DNA of 64,000 nucleotides, from NCBI RefSeq assembly GCF_003473485.1, contig NC_053048.1:7439501-7503500 (forward strand), given 5' to 3'. Made by a program: the position numbers and the translations under genes. The notes under the pieces are model-generated. The model had not been told where the DNA came from, did no database searches, and saw only the letters and a list, made by a program, of their open reading frames with translations. Position 1 is the first letter of the stretch; every line of letters begins with the position of its first letter. The DNA comes from Medicago truncatula (Eukaryota; Streptophyta; Magnoliopsida; Fabales; Fabaceae). Shown here in pieces: positions 33,493 through 46,385 of the stretch.

Positions 33493-36400
33493 TGATTGAT
33501 ACAGTTTGTAGTTGATCTATGTTGGGCGACTGTTGATTACTCAAGATTTGGTTTGGTGGTTTGTAGTAGATTCTATGGTATTTTGAAACTTTAGTGTCAA
33601 GTTTAAGTAGATAATCGCATTATGGAACTCCGGTGTCGAGTTTAAGTAGAAAACTGGTTTTCATTTCTTCTCTTTTTGGATCAAATGCTTATTTGTTGAA
33701 TATGTAGTCGTGTTTTTTTATTTTTAACTGTATGCTTATACCATGTGAGATAGGCTTCTTAGCTAGGTATTAGGGATTTATTATCAATTAGCAACCGTGT
33801 GTGAGATTAGATTCTTGCATTCAACCCAATTATGTACTCAGTCTCCCAAAAATAGAAGGCCACAAGCTGACTGTTCCTTTGAACACCAATAATTTGGTGC
33901 AGCTAGAATCCCTAACAAGGATTATATAAGTCCTCCTATCAGCCTTATGTCCAAAGCAGTCTGCACCAGAAAATCCCAGCAGGATTACTACCTTCTGTTT
34001 TCCTTTACATGGGAATAACAACCATACATTTAGATTCTTTTAAGTACCCTATTATTCTTTTGGCATCCATCAGGTGAGACCTTCTTGTTAGTCTGCACCA
34101 CAAACCCCATGCTTGCCCCAAAAGTAAGCCAATCTACGTAGGTCCATACAAAGCCTCATTCAATTTGTACACCGTGTATTTCCTTATTTAAAAACTAATC
34201 CACTCCTTCAAGTAGTAAGTACATAATGTTAAAATAACAAGAAATTAGCCAAGCATATTTCTACCCTTCGACCAATTAGGAGGATATCTTGAAGGTTCAA
34301 TAAGCTTTTCTCACTTAATAAAGAGTTAATGCAAGACAAAACCATACCTAAACACCTTTAAATGAATGTGATTTTAGATACCAAAGTTGTAAAGGAAAAA
34401 ATTGTAGGGAGTATACACTTTTATGCTACAGTCTTCTTTAGGCTCTCGCTGGGTCATGTCATGGCTTTACCTTCTGCTTGAGTTTGTAATTTCTTAACAA
34501 GAGGATCCAAATAGTACAAAATTTTATTTCAAAGGATTCTAAGATGTGAGGAAGACCATGAATCCCAACGTGTTTTGGAGTTTTCAACATTAATTAATTA
34601 GGAAAGAATGTAAGAAGGGCAAGAGTACCATATACCATCAATGGATCAATATAGTGAAAAGAAGAAAACCATTTCGTACTTTTTATATTTTGGAAAAACA
34701 TTAGAATCGGTCTCCACGAACGTAACTCATTTTGGATAATACATAATATGTGCAGGGGTTAGAGTTCAACCCTCAGACACCTCATTTATTCATCCATAAA
34801 TAGAATAAAACATTACACGTCATTCAAAAATAGCAATAACCAATAATGTAAGTTCAAATTTTACAAGTACTTAAAGATAAAATAACTTGGTGTTCGAAAA
34901 ATAAAATGTAACTTATGTAAGTTCAATATAGTATTGTAAATTTCATTTGGGGATGCATTACTTGTGCCTAGTTATTTTAAGGCTTAATTGATCTGTCAGT
35001 CCCTTAACTTATTTCTTTTATTCAATTTGATCTCATAAGTCTTAACTTTATCAAACATGTCCCTTAGCTTATTTCTTTTATTCAATTTGGTCCAATTTTG
35101 ATAATTTTAATCCATTAAAAAAAAAAGACCGTTGGATTACGGAGGTCTATAAGATTTTATAGTGTATCACCAACACCTAATTTATTTACTTTATTCATCT
35201 TCTTCTCTCATCTTCATCTTCATCCACGTTCATCATCTTCATTCAACCTTCATCATAAAATAAAATTAAACCCATTTTTTATAAATAAATCATTACACAA
35301 ATTTTTCTGCTCCTAATTTTTTCCATAATCATCTAACTCAATTCAATCATCTTCAACCACACAACACACCATAATTCACACGATGGTGCCTGATTTTTGT
35401 GTGAATTCACACGATGTTGTATACTTGTATTGATTGTATTCACAAATCTAAAACGAAATCCTATGATGCAATGCACTATACATGGTTGTGGATTCCAACC
35501 CTGACCTTCAAATTCATACTTGTGTGGTTTCTTTTTCTTGTTCTTTTCATAAATAACTTCTAAAACTTCCATAGTTCTGTAGAAACATAGTATACCCAGA
35601 AACATAAAAATGAAGAGAAAAAAAAACTCTTAAAATTCATACAGAAACATCATACCCAAAATCAAACCCAATTTCATATATCTTGTTAATTTATCATCCA
35701 AATCGTTATAATCCCTAATCCAAACCAATGAAATTGCAAGCAAAAATTTCTGAAAACAAACACATGAATCAGTATAAACCAAATTCAAAATAATGCAGAG
35801 TTGGTTATTTTTTGATTTGATATAGTGTTGCGTACGTTGCAGCACCGATGGTTGAACACGGCATGTTCATGGTCGTTGCAGGGTCATGAAGTGGATGGAG
35901 TTTTTTCTTCTTTTTTTCTTTTCTCAAAGGGGTTGTGGTCGATTGAAGGGGTTATGATTATGTAGATTGGTGTTGTTGGAATTCTAAGAATTTTAAATAG
36001 AATTAGAAAAATGGGAGGAGGTTTAGTGTTGTTGATGATGAATTAGAGAAGTGAGAAATGATTTTTCAGATCGTAACCATGGAGGGTTTTTGAAGAAGTG
36101 GATGGAATGATTTTCAGATTCGAATGTCTGGGTTGAAGGTAGAGAAGTTGGAAAACATCTCGACTCGCTATATGCCAAGGTAAATATTCATATGCCAGGA
36201 GTAGGGTGTACAGTGTGAAATGGGGATTAGAAAATTAACAAGTGATTTTGCACCCGAAAAGTAAATGTCTACCCACTATTATAGGTCATTTAGCAAGGAC
36301 CATGGGTGAACCTTAAAGAAAGAGGTCCATAATTCTATATATTCATGCTTACAGATTTTAGTAAATAAACATGAAGAAAAGTGAAATATAAGTAAGATAC

Positions 36401-38847
36401 TCATTGAATAATAAGATGCATAAAATGTCCACCAAAATAAGATGCATAAAATGCAAGTTGGAAAACATCTCGACTCGCTATATAATTTGATTTAAAATAC
36501 AAAACCATTTTATATTTTTAAACTTCTAACAAACCCATATTTTAATTGTTCTAATTTTAAAGTCATCCCAAGTGAACTATGAGATTGATTTTCTCATATT
36601 AGTCGACTCTTAGGTCAGATACCGAGTTTAAAAAAAAAAAAAAATTCCAAAAAGTGTTTAATGATTATATCCATGCATTTTTTTTCTTCATATTGTTACT
36701 CAATTCAATATAAATATTTCATCAAACATTAAAAATAAACTAAGTAATTGAACGATTTTGTTTCAAACTATGACAGAATAGTGCACGTATGAATTATAGG
36801 TTTGAACGTGAACTTATAACTTAGCAATAAACGTCTACATAAGTACTTTTTAACTGATTTTAATGAAAAGAGAGTACAGGTGCATAAACTAAAAAAACAA
36901 CTAATATGAATAATATGATACAAGCGTCAAACTTAGAAGACCCCAAAATACATACATTTGTCTTTTTAATACATCAACATCTCTTAATATACAAATAAAA
37001 AGACAATGTTGACAGAATGATTTATTTAAAAACTAATCCACTCCTTCAAGTAGTACAGCCCCCAACCCAAACATATATTAGCACCCTAATGAGTAAGCAG
37101 TCGCATCAGTTTTGATCTCAGAATCAAAGCAGCCATCATCACTAATGAGATTTTCCCTTGACACAAAAACACAGACCAACTACCATACCAAGTTGAATAC
37201 TAATACCATCTAAACTTTAACCATTCCAACATAAACTCAACTATAATTTGATCATCTTAAGTAAGATCTTTAAAACTTGCCCACAACACACCAAGATTAA
37301 AGAACCACTTCTATTCAACTACTACTACATTCATTGCAAAATATGCTCTCTTGACAGTAATTCATAAATTTAAGCAACTTTCCAACATTCATATGTTATT
37401 TATGTCATTGTACTAACTTCTTCACAGTATCTTAAAATTCATTCATTCTTGAATAAAAGCTCACAGTCTAATGTCACTACTGCTCGTTCTTGACAGGTCT
37501 ACACAATTTCCGCTCCACAGCTCCATAACCTACATTCACCTCTATTCATACGCACTTTGTTTTCTTTATTTACTTGTCCAAACAGTCCTTACATATGTGC
37601 TTCTGATCTACACCTCAACTCCTACACACCCCAGTATTATCCTTTCATGCATGTGGAAACAAAATGCAGACTGGAGTATTCATACAGGAATTGCAGATTT
37701 GCACTAGTTTGAATAATGCCTTCTTTCACCTCTGTCTTATATCATATCCAAATCCCATAATAATTTTGAGATTCAACCAGCTCCGCACCATCAGTTTTAC
37801 CTTTTTTCACACGCCTCTCAACTTCCGCATCTTGATTTTGGATAATCATGTTATTCCTTACCTTCCATATAACGAAGCCATCACCCGTTGCTCTGCTCCA
37901 TTGTCTTTCCAGCTTTTACCGATCCTGCAAACTGTTTTATCATTTCATTACAATCATTTGAGAGTGAAGACTCGATTACAAGCCAGTGCAGTTGCTCTAT
38001 TTATGCATCAGAGTGTACAAACTTACATATTCCATCCTAATATCATCTCTAACAACCTAAACTACCCTCTCACTAACTAACTGCCTAATTTCCCCTAATC
38101 AATTTCCCTTCTATCTTATCCTAACACCCAGCAGCTAGCAGTATTCATACCTAACTCGTACACAAGTTGGGCATGGTGGATATCTATTTAGTTAGCATTC
38201 ACCATCTTGAGGGATGTTTATTTTTTGCCATGGAAGAAAGAGGAGGAGGAGGATATCGCCGCTTACCTCACTCCATGCCACATCCTAACATAAATTTCCA
38301 AAGGGGTGGGATACAAAGTTTGAGCCCAGAATTGGGTCCGAACAAAAGTTGTCCAATTGCTTGAATTATGATAAAATCCAAATTATCTAACTACTGAATT
38401 AGAATCAAATTTTTGTCGCAATTTTTGTCCATTTGTATTTTCCATGTTTTCATGTAAATAAATCAACAATTATGTTGTAGCACAGTAAGAGTGAGAAAGA
38501 GTATCATCTGTTCTCGAAATAAAATAAACCTGATCGCTAAAAAATTATAACATGCAACGGTGTTATCGTTAAAATCATGTAGAATAGATACACACAAAGA
38601 ATATTAAGTAGCACAATCAAATAATTAATATTGTGAAAAAGAGATTACAATAAATAATCATCATAAGCATACATAGCAAGAGCAGCAATAAATAAGAAAA
38701 GTAAAGATTGAAAACAGAAGTAATAAATAGTTAATTATTATAGGATAAAGAAGATAAAAAAATAAAAAAAACCAATAAAAAGCAGCATCAGCAGCAGCTA
38801 AGGAAGGAAGGGATAGGCCTTGTTGAGATTTGTAGTTCTTCCATCCA
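33493..38847. other. Intergenic DNA between convergent F-box genes, segment A copy 2
   Basis: Near-identical to 2989-8342, with the same dispersed repeat end (about 34978-35194), 29-bp direct repeat (about 36145 and 36455) and possible LINE remnant. No gene is supported. Confidence 0.6.
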
Positions 38848-40247
38848 CTAGATCCATTCAAAATGAAGTTGGTGGGTAACGGAATCCTCTTTCTTCTCCT
38901 TTTGACAGTAGTGTAATTCTTTGATGATTTGAAGGTCCTTGGGTGGATTTGAAGAGGTATTTCTGTAGATGGTGACGTTGCGCAAGAGAGTTGCATTTTG
39001 GACAACATATTTGGTGAATTGAAGCTCGCTTAGGTTGCCTCCATAATTAATAAAAGAGAACATTTGTAGATGTGATGAAATGCATTGGGGGACAAATTGT
39101 GGATGCGGCCAGTTATTGTGATCATCATTACTTAATAATCCATAGCCTCCTCCAATCTTGCGAATGGTGAGAGTTTGAAGAGAGGGGCAGGCGCATATGA
39201 ATTTGATTAGGGAAATCCAGTAATATCCATGATCAAAGCTAAGGTCCAAATGAGTTAAACTGAGAAACTGAGTGTCTTGTTGTTCCTCTAGTGTTTGTAG
39301 TTGAGAGCGTAGAAAATGGACATTATAAAAGAGTTTGAGGGGCAGTAAAAGAGGAGAAATACAAGAGTCAGAAATGTCTGCTCTAAGCAGTTTGGGGAAA
39401 GGTTTCAAAGCAGCAGCATCATCCTGAGCAAGAGTATTGTCTGTAACTTGTAAATCTTTCAAGAGAAGATCCTCAAGAAGCGGAGACATGGAGAGAATCT
39501 TGATGAGAAATTTAAGCTTTAGAAAATGAACTTGGGTCAAGTGGAGGATTTTAAGGGAAGGCAAATTAGTAGAAGATCTATGAACATAGTCTATAGTCAA
39601 GGCATTCAACTTCAAAACAACGAGAGCTGTGGAAGTTAGAACCTTATATGGTACACAAAGGCAAAGGGTGGCGGAAGAAGTTACATCGAGATGTTGAACT
39701 TTGAGACAATTAAGCCATAAAGGTAACGGATTAAAGAAGGGAGATGCAGAGAGAATAGTAACAGTTTTCATGATAGGATGATGGATTTTCATTTCAAACA
39801 AAAACAAGGCGATGACATGATAATATCTGTCATAGGCATCGCGGTCATGGATATAGCTAGTGTCATCAATGTTGATTTCCGTCATTCTTGGACGGAGTGA
39901 TCTCCAGCGCCTTGAGAGAAGGGATGTGACCATGATTTGTTTTGCAGGCAAAAGAGATAGGATGCGACATAGCAGTTCATCAGGTAAAATACTGATTCTA
40001 TCTGCATTTGGCATCCCTAGCCAGACTCGCCTCCATCGCTTTGAGAGAAGGCTTGTGCTCGGGATTTCCTCTGAGGGTAAAAATGACAGAATTTGACATA
40101 GCAATTCATCGGGTAAACCACTCATCCTATCTTCTTCTGCCATCATAGTTTGATTACTTGATCAAATAACAAAACAAAAAGAATAAACTTTTGTTAGTTA
40201 CCTTTGGGATTGGGATTGGGATTGGGATTCCGATATGCTATGCGCAT
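38848..40247 (-). CDS. Double-F-box / LRR / FBD protein, copy 2
   Basis: The 432-residue main frame (ATGATG at 40146, stop at 38848) gives a protein identical to copy 1 (8343-9742): two F-boxes 43 residues apart, leucine-rich middle, C-terminal FBD-like domain. The same upstream exon is present (40247-40202, [15 protein letters not shown]) with a potential 65-nt intron. Since not one amino acid differs while homopolymers do, the duplication is too recent to judge selection. Confidence 0.85.
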
Positions 40248-40463
40248 GCGGCTAGGGTTGAAGGAAGTAGAGGAAGAAGAAGATGAATGATTGACTTTGT
40301 TATGTATTTCTGGATTTATTTATTGGCCTTTTCTCTCTTGGGCTGGGCCGGCCCGCCGGCCTATCTTATCTTATTGTTTTCACAAGACAATTGCTTTTGA
40401 AACCCTCTCTTCAACCAGAGGCATATTTTATGTTTTTAAACGTTTATTTTATTTTGTTAAGAT

Positions 40464-40582
40464 AAATGCCAGCAACCCACATTTTAACCAAATTTATATG
40501 GGATCCACATAATTTGGTAGGACTTATGTGAATTTTAACCAATCAAAGAGAGTGTATTGAAAAATGTGTGTTGCTAGCATTT
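40464..40582. mobile_element. MITE, copy in segment A2
   Basis: Duplicate of the 119-bp inverted-repeat element at 9958-10076, carried along by the segmental duplication rather than transposed anew, because flanks are also identical. Confidence 0.7.
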
Positions 40583-40666
40583 CTCATTTTTTTTTAATGT
40601 TATTCTTCAAGATAGAGAGTAAGCATCAAAATTTTCAGTCATAATTTCTTTTCCACTTGTCTCACC

Positions 40667-41076
40667 CATTCGAAAAAAGAATTGCTTCATGATCACTCTA
40701 TGAAAGTATGGGTATACTTTCTTAAACATAAGTCAGACACATTTGAGGATTGTGAGAATTGGAAAGCCATGGGAGAAAATGAGACAAAGTTAACGATTAA
40801 AAAAAAACTCAAAACCAACAATGGTTGTGAATATCAAAACACCAAATTCAACAAGGTTTCCTATGAGCATGGGATCAAAATGGAAAGAATCGTGTCATCA
40901 TGTACGCCTCGACAAGGTAATGTATATAAACTTATGAATTGATCGTTAACTAAGAGAGCCAAAAGCTTCTGTGTGTAGTCATGCTTACCGAAACATTTCT
41001 TGGCATAATAAGTCAACATAACATCTTACTTCTCAAACATCTTCTCTATACTAAGTTAAGCTTTATACAAATTATG
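40667..41076 (+). pseudogene. Copia integrase remnant, copy in segment A2
   Basis: Same sequence and same stops as at 10161-10570 (HDHSMKVWVYFLKHKSDTF and following), duplicated with the segment. Confidence 0.8.
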
Positions 41077-41895
41077 TTTTCTATTCAATTATCTCTACAT
41101 CTATTATTATTAAGAAATTGCACATGTGTAATCCCAACGTTCTATGTTCGACACACAACCAAGAATCGTTATTATAATGGAAAGAGACGATAGGTAAGGC
41201 GGAAACACAACATAATTAGATAATGTATCTCTAATGGAGCGGTTAGAGTTGATTTTGTACGTACTAATAAAAACTTAGGGTATCCTTTGACGAAATGACT
41301 AAATAGAGAGAAAGCCTGAGAAACATCTAGTAGGATGGGACTAATGTCTATAGCTTATTGAGTGATGGTAACCCGACCTACATGAATGGAGATCCCAAGA
41401 CTTAGGTTCAACGGGTAATAATGAGTCATGAAGTGATAGAACATGTTATGAGAAAAAGGATATAGAAAGCATGATCTTTGCAGCTAAAGAAGGAAGATAT
41501 AATAGCAACTCTTAATGAGATCTATACTCTATGTTGAGTAGGGTACATAGCTACAGGAGTACTCTTGATAGATTCATCTATACGAATGTGGAACTGAGGT
41601 CGGTTCTATAGAATTTTGAGGCAGAATTTCTAGAGCGTTCGTTAAAACTGGGATAGACGTGCAGGGCCATAAATGCACGGGCTTTTAGAATACACCTTAG
41701 AAAAGGTTGAAGTAGATAAAATAGTCACAAGGAAGGGGGGTTTGAATTGTGACCCTTTAAAAATTATCCTGAAACTTAAAAGTGATTCTCAAGTAGTTTA
41801 CTTGGAATAGTTAAGGTAATATTCTGACTTCAGAGCGTTCTGAATAAAGTAAATGTGTAAGTGTGTGTTGTGTATACTGTAATTAAAGAGTATAG

Positions 41896-41935
<40 letters not shown>

Positions 41936-42627
41936 ACATAAAGATTTATAGTGGTTCACCCAATGTGGGTTAGTCCACTCCTCACAATCTTGTGAAGGTT
42001 TCCACTATGATGTTTGAGATAACCTCTCAAATCCTGCACCTTACAATCTTTGTTCACCTCAACAATTACAACTCTGCATTCTCTAAGCCTCAACAGTCTT
42101 GCACCTTATTGCTAAGTTAACTATTTAGACTTTTACAACCTTTTCTCAAACTAACATTTTAGTACCCCTAAAGCTAGATGTGATTCTGTTTACAATTTGT
42201 AAGAGGTTTAAATGTTTGAAAATCAAACAGAAGAGGAGGAAGAAGAAGTTATCTTTAAGAGAGATAACAAGAAGAGAATTGATTTACACTACAAAGAAGG
42301 TAAAAAGAGCCTTCAGTGATGATCAATTCAAATTGCAAGAGCTTCAAACAATTTCAGTTGTTTTTTTGTATGCTTTGAAATGGTGCAAGTTTTGTTAAGG
42401 CCATGATCTCTATTTATAGATTCTTTGGGCTCATATAGCCGTTGTAGGGTGTCCAATTGTGTAATGCCATGTGTCCTGGGTCGCACAAGCTTTTACTTGA
42501 AATTCTGGGCAAACATTATGATCTCTAATGAACATTAGAATGTTGTTGTGTTCATGATGATCTTCATCTGGGTTCATCATGTATGAATGAACACATGAAG
42601 TTATGGGCATGTCATATGCTTTTCATA
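41077..42627. other. Retroelement-derived non-coding DNA with AG microsatellite, copy 2
   Basis: Duplicate of 10571-12117. The AG tract (41899-41933) is four bases longer. The block ends abruptly at 42627 where segment B starts, whereas copy 1 continues. Confidence 0.55.
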
Positions 42628-43094
42628 GTAATTAGAGTGATAGTAATAAAAATAAGGAGTAATATGGTGAATCTAAACAATGAAAAAAGAATCTAGTGTC
42701 CCAAAAATAGCCAATATGTTATGTGTTAAAAGTTATAAGTCTCGCATATATAGAATAGTTTTATGAGCTTATCACATCAAACATACTTCAATTTCTAGAA
42801 GTCTTTGACAATGAAGTTAGAATTCTAGGCAAAGCCAGACACCAAAGTTTGACAGCATTGAAAGATTACTATTGGACACCACAACTACAACTTTTAGTAT
42901 CTGAATTTGCTCCAAATGGTAACTTGCAATCCAAGTTACATGAAAAGCTTCCTTCAAATCCTTCACTTTCTTGCACACCAAACAATAATTTACTACAACA
43001 ATTGCGGTTGTGTTGCCATTATAAAAATCTCGAAAACAGTTATATTGCAACGTAGTTTAGAACTATGACTTCAAGTACATAAAATCTTCTTTAG
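42628..43094 (+). pseudogene. Short kinase-gene fragment, third copy
   Basis: Identical to 27267-27733, but here its left neighbour is segment A retroelement DNA instead of tandem unit 1. The kinase-like part (about 42769-42976) is again the N-lobe to hinge only. Confidence 0.85.
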
Positions 43095-46000
43095 TATCAA
43101 GATTATTATTGTCTTTTATTTTATTTTTTCCCTTCATGTCGTGTATCCTTTTTACCATTGAAATTGACATAATTAATCATTTTTGTAAAAATTGTACACA
43201 AACCTAAAACAACGGTTATTTTAAAATAGAGGAAGTATTTTATTTTCAAGATATACATTTACATTTTTATCTAACATTAAAAAATGGATGTTTATTGATA
43301 AAAGGGAAAATGAGAGTTAAATGTAGAAAAAGTGCGGGGTGATTAAAATAAAATAAAATTGAGGAAAACAAAAAAAGAAATGAAAAGAAAAGAAAAGGAG
43401 AATTGAAAACGTAACAAGTAACAACACACTCATTCCTCTCAGTCTCTCACTCACTCACACACACTCGTTCCTCTCAGTCTCTCACTTGTTCTCTCTTTCC
43501 CTCAAACCCTAACTTGTTGAACATGGCTGAAGAAGAAGAAGACGGTGAAGATCGCATCAGTTCCTTATCAGATGATTTGCTTGTTCGTATTCTGTCAAAC
43601 CTTCACACTCGCGAATCTGTAAGCACTTGTGTTCTGTCAAAGAGATGGGTTCACGTTTTCAAAGCTCTTACTTGTCTGAGATTAGATGATGAAAATGGTT
43701 CATTGCTTGATGCTTTGGATGAGATGAGACATCGAACTGACCTGACGAGTTTCGATTTGAGCATTTTTACTCGGCGAAGTGGAGATATCGTCACGGTTGC
43801 TGAAAAAGCTGTTCGTAACATAGTGCGTTTGAATCTTAGCTTGAACTCTCTCTCAATCTATGGTATATTGAATATGTATCTTACTCGTCCTGTCTTCAAT
43901 TCCCGTACTTTGGTGGAGTTGAAACTTCACCGTGTATGTATAGCTGAGACTCTATCCGTTGCCTCTTTGCCTTCACTAAAGGTGCTTTCTCTGTCTCGGG
44001 TTCAATTTGACACCAAATCGGTTTTCCTTTCTCTGCTATCTGCTGTGTCGAGGGTTTTGGAGGAATTGCGGATTTCGTCTCCCACTTTTTCGGCTCCGAT
44101 CTGCGACCGTGAAGCTGACCTTTTTCCTTGTCTCCGTGGTGCCTTTCTACACAAGCTACCTTGGGAAATGCTTGTCTTGTTCATCAGTGTTTCACATCTC
44201 CTAACAACCCTTGAGTTTACTCCTATGGTAATCTATCATTAATCATTACATCATGTATATCCTAATTTAATATGTCTATGTTATATACTATACTCCCGTG
44301 TTTCACTTATATTTATATATGCTAATTAAGTTAAATGAGAATTTAATCCGAATAATATATATTGGTTTTGTGATGGTGTGTCATTATGCGTGTAGAACTC
44401 AATTTAGGATTGTGTGTGTAGTACTCAATTTAGGCGAGGCCGACATTAATTTGATGCAATGATAAGAGAGTTAGTGTTTTAGTGACATTGTCGAATTTGG
44501 GATTTTGACAGCTGCAAACTTGCAGTTTAGAATGTAGATTCTAAATTTAGGATCATGTTTTGACAGTTGCCATTTGTCTCATTTCAGAAACTGATTCTGT
44601 TTTGCTAATCGTATTTCCACTTGTGCTATTATGAATCATAACATTCCCCATTAAATTTCATTTCTTCATGTTCCTTTCGTTTCTTTTAAAGAAACTCTAG
44701 ATTAACATGTCTCTCTAATACTCTTCCGAAATTCACATTTCTCTTATCGGGTGAAATTCATGTGGATCCCACTATTTTAGAAATGTTCCCCACTTAAAGT
44801 GATCAGACCGACATTAATTTGATCCGATAAGAGAGTTGGTGTTGGACTTTGGAAAGAGAGGTTAGACTAAGTGTTACTAGCACTACTCTTAACATGTTTG
44901 CGCATTGGACATGTCAAATTTGGAATTTTTACAAGTTCAAACTTACAATTTAGAATGTAGATTCTAAATGGAATTTTTACAAGTTCAAACTTACAATTTA
45001 GAATGTAGAAGATTCTAAATGGAAATACAAGGTTTCACTTGTATACAATTTTATTGAATTTGTGTTTAGGTGTGAGATTTGAGACCATGACATTTACCTA
45101 GTGCTAGACTAACTTCTATGGCATTTATAATAGTCATGTTGAGCTGGTTTTGGAGATGCTATACTATCTCTTGTGCTAGTTGATGTGAGTCAAAATGAAA
45201 GAACATGTTAACTTTGAATTAGTAGGATGAGAAGGCGATTAATGTGCTTGTAGTGAGTCAGAATGGAAGGACCTTTTAATTAACATTGGAATTTCTTTTC
45301 TTTAGTTGTGGATGATAAAATCTTGAATATGATTATAAATTCAAATTTTTATGAAAAATTAATATTACAATTACGGTCTTCCCCTTTGGCCAGTGTATCA
45401 TGAATTATGGTGTGGTGCGATGCCCTGTACAAGTATGTGATACATTAGGGTCAAAATTTGTGTAGAATTGGATTTTTATGCATAAGCTGAAAATATAGTA
45501 TGAAGCATTGAATGAATATCATGACTAGGACAATTAGTATGTCTTATAAAACGAGGGGGATAATGTCAATAACTTTGACACATGACAGTGGTTGAATTTT
45601 TGCAAGAAATGCTAAGAGAGAGTACGGTGAGAAACTGAGGAATATGAAAATTTCTCAAGCCCTTTGAGAAAATTTCACAAAAGGGGTGTTATGAGGGACG
45701 TAGTCTGCTGTTGGAAAGGAATAAGCTACTCCATTCTCTGTTTGAAACCAAAGTTCTGAATCTAAGAGATGCACAATGTTTTCTATTTCTCGCACTCGTA
45801 AAGTTGAACAGTTTTTAGCATCTCGGGTTGCACATGCTTGCTGCCCAACGTGAGGCGTAAAGGATTATGGATTAGAGGGATTCATGTTTTATTTCTTTTT
45901 GTTTACGGGCACTAAGCATTATTTTATCAATTAATTTCTGACCGTTCTTGTCCAATATGATTTATTGTTTTTCGATTATTTCAATTTAGTGCCTTGTGTG

Positions 46001-46385
46001 TTTGCTGGTTGCGAGATACAAAACAGCCTTATGGTGTGATATCTTACGTCGTATGCTTGTGGTTCAGCATTCTGTAACGGTTCAGATATCTTACACCAAT
46101 AACAAAATGAGTCTCAAACACTATTCACTAGTATAAATGATTAGAACAAGGAAAAAATGGCTGAATTGAGAAATACAAATACTGATGACCAATGTAATAG
46201 TAGAATTTATGGAAGGGAAAAATACTGAAAGTAAGATAGAGAGCCTATGATTGCCAATCCTCACTCCTTTAATATCAGTCAAAAGGGAATATTATGCGTG
46301 TAGAACTCAATTTAGGCGAGCCGACGCTAATTTGATGCGATGATAAGAGAGTTAGTGTCTTAGTGACATTGTCGAATTTGGGATT
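42628..46385. repeat. Second copy of segment B plus start of segment A
   Basis: I saw no difference from 27267-31024 in the stretches compared. It includes the kinase fragment, the CT-rich leader, the F-box exon and the intron start. The end of high identity near 46385 is marked by a small indel in the downstream block, after which substitutions and indels are regular. Confidence 0.9.

Larger units (their letters stand above)
27267..42627. repeat. 15,361-bp duplicated unit (segment B1 + segment A2)
   Basis: Segment B (27267-30504) is repeated at 42628-45865 with a constant offset of 15361, and this unit abuts the next copy directly. The 3' boundary is a new junction, where the A sequence ends at 42627 and B resumes within a one-base overlap. 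Identity with the following unit continues without visible difference to about 46385 and then falls to a few percent divergence. The unit carries a kinase-gene fragment, one complete FBD F-box gene and one double-F-box gene in convergent orientation. The near-perfect identity points to a very recent event or to a collapsed or duplicated assembly contig. Confidence 0.95.
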
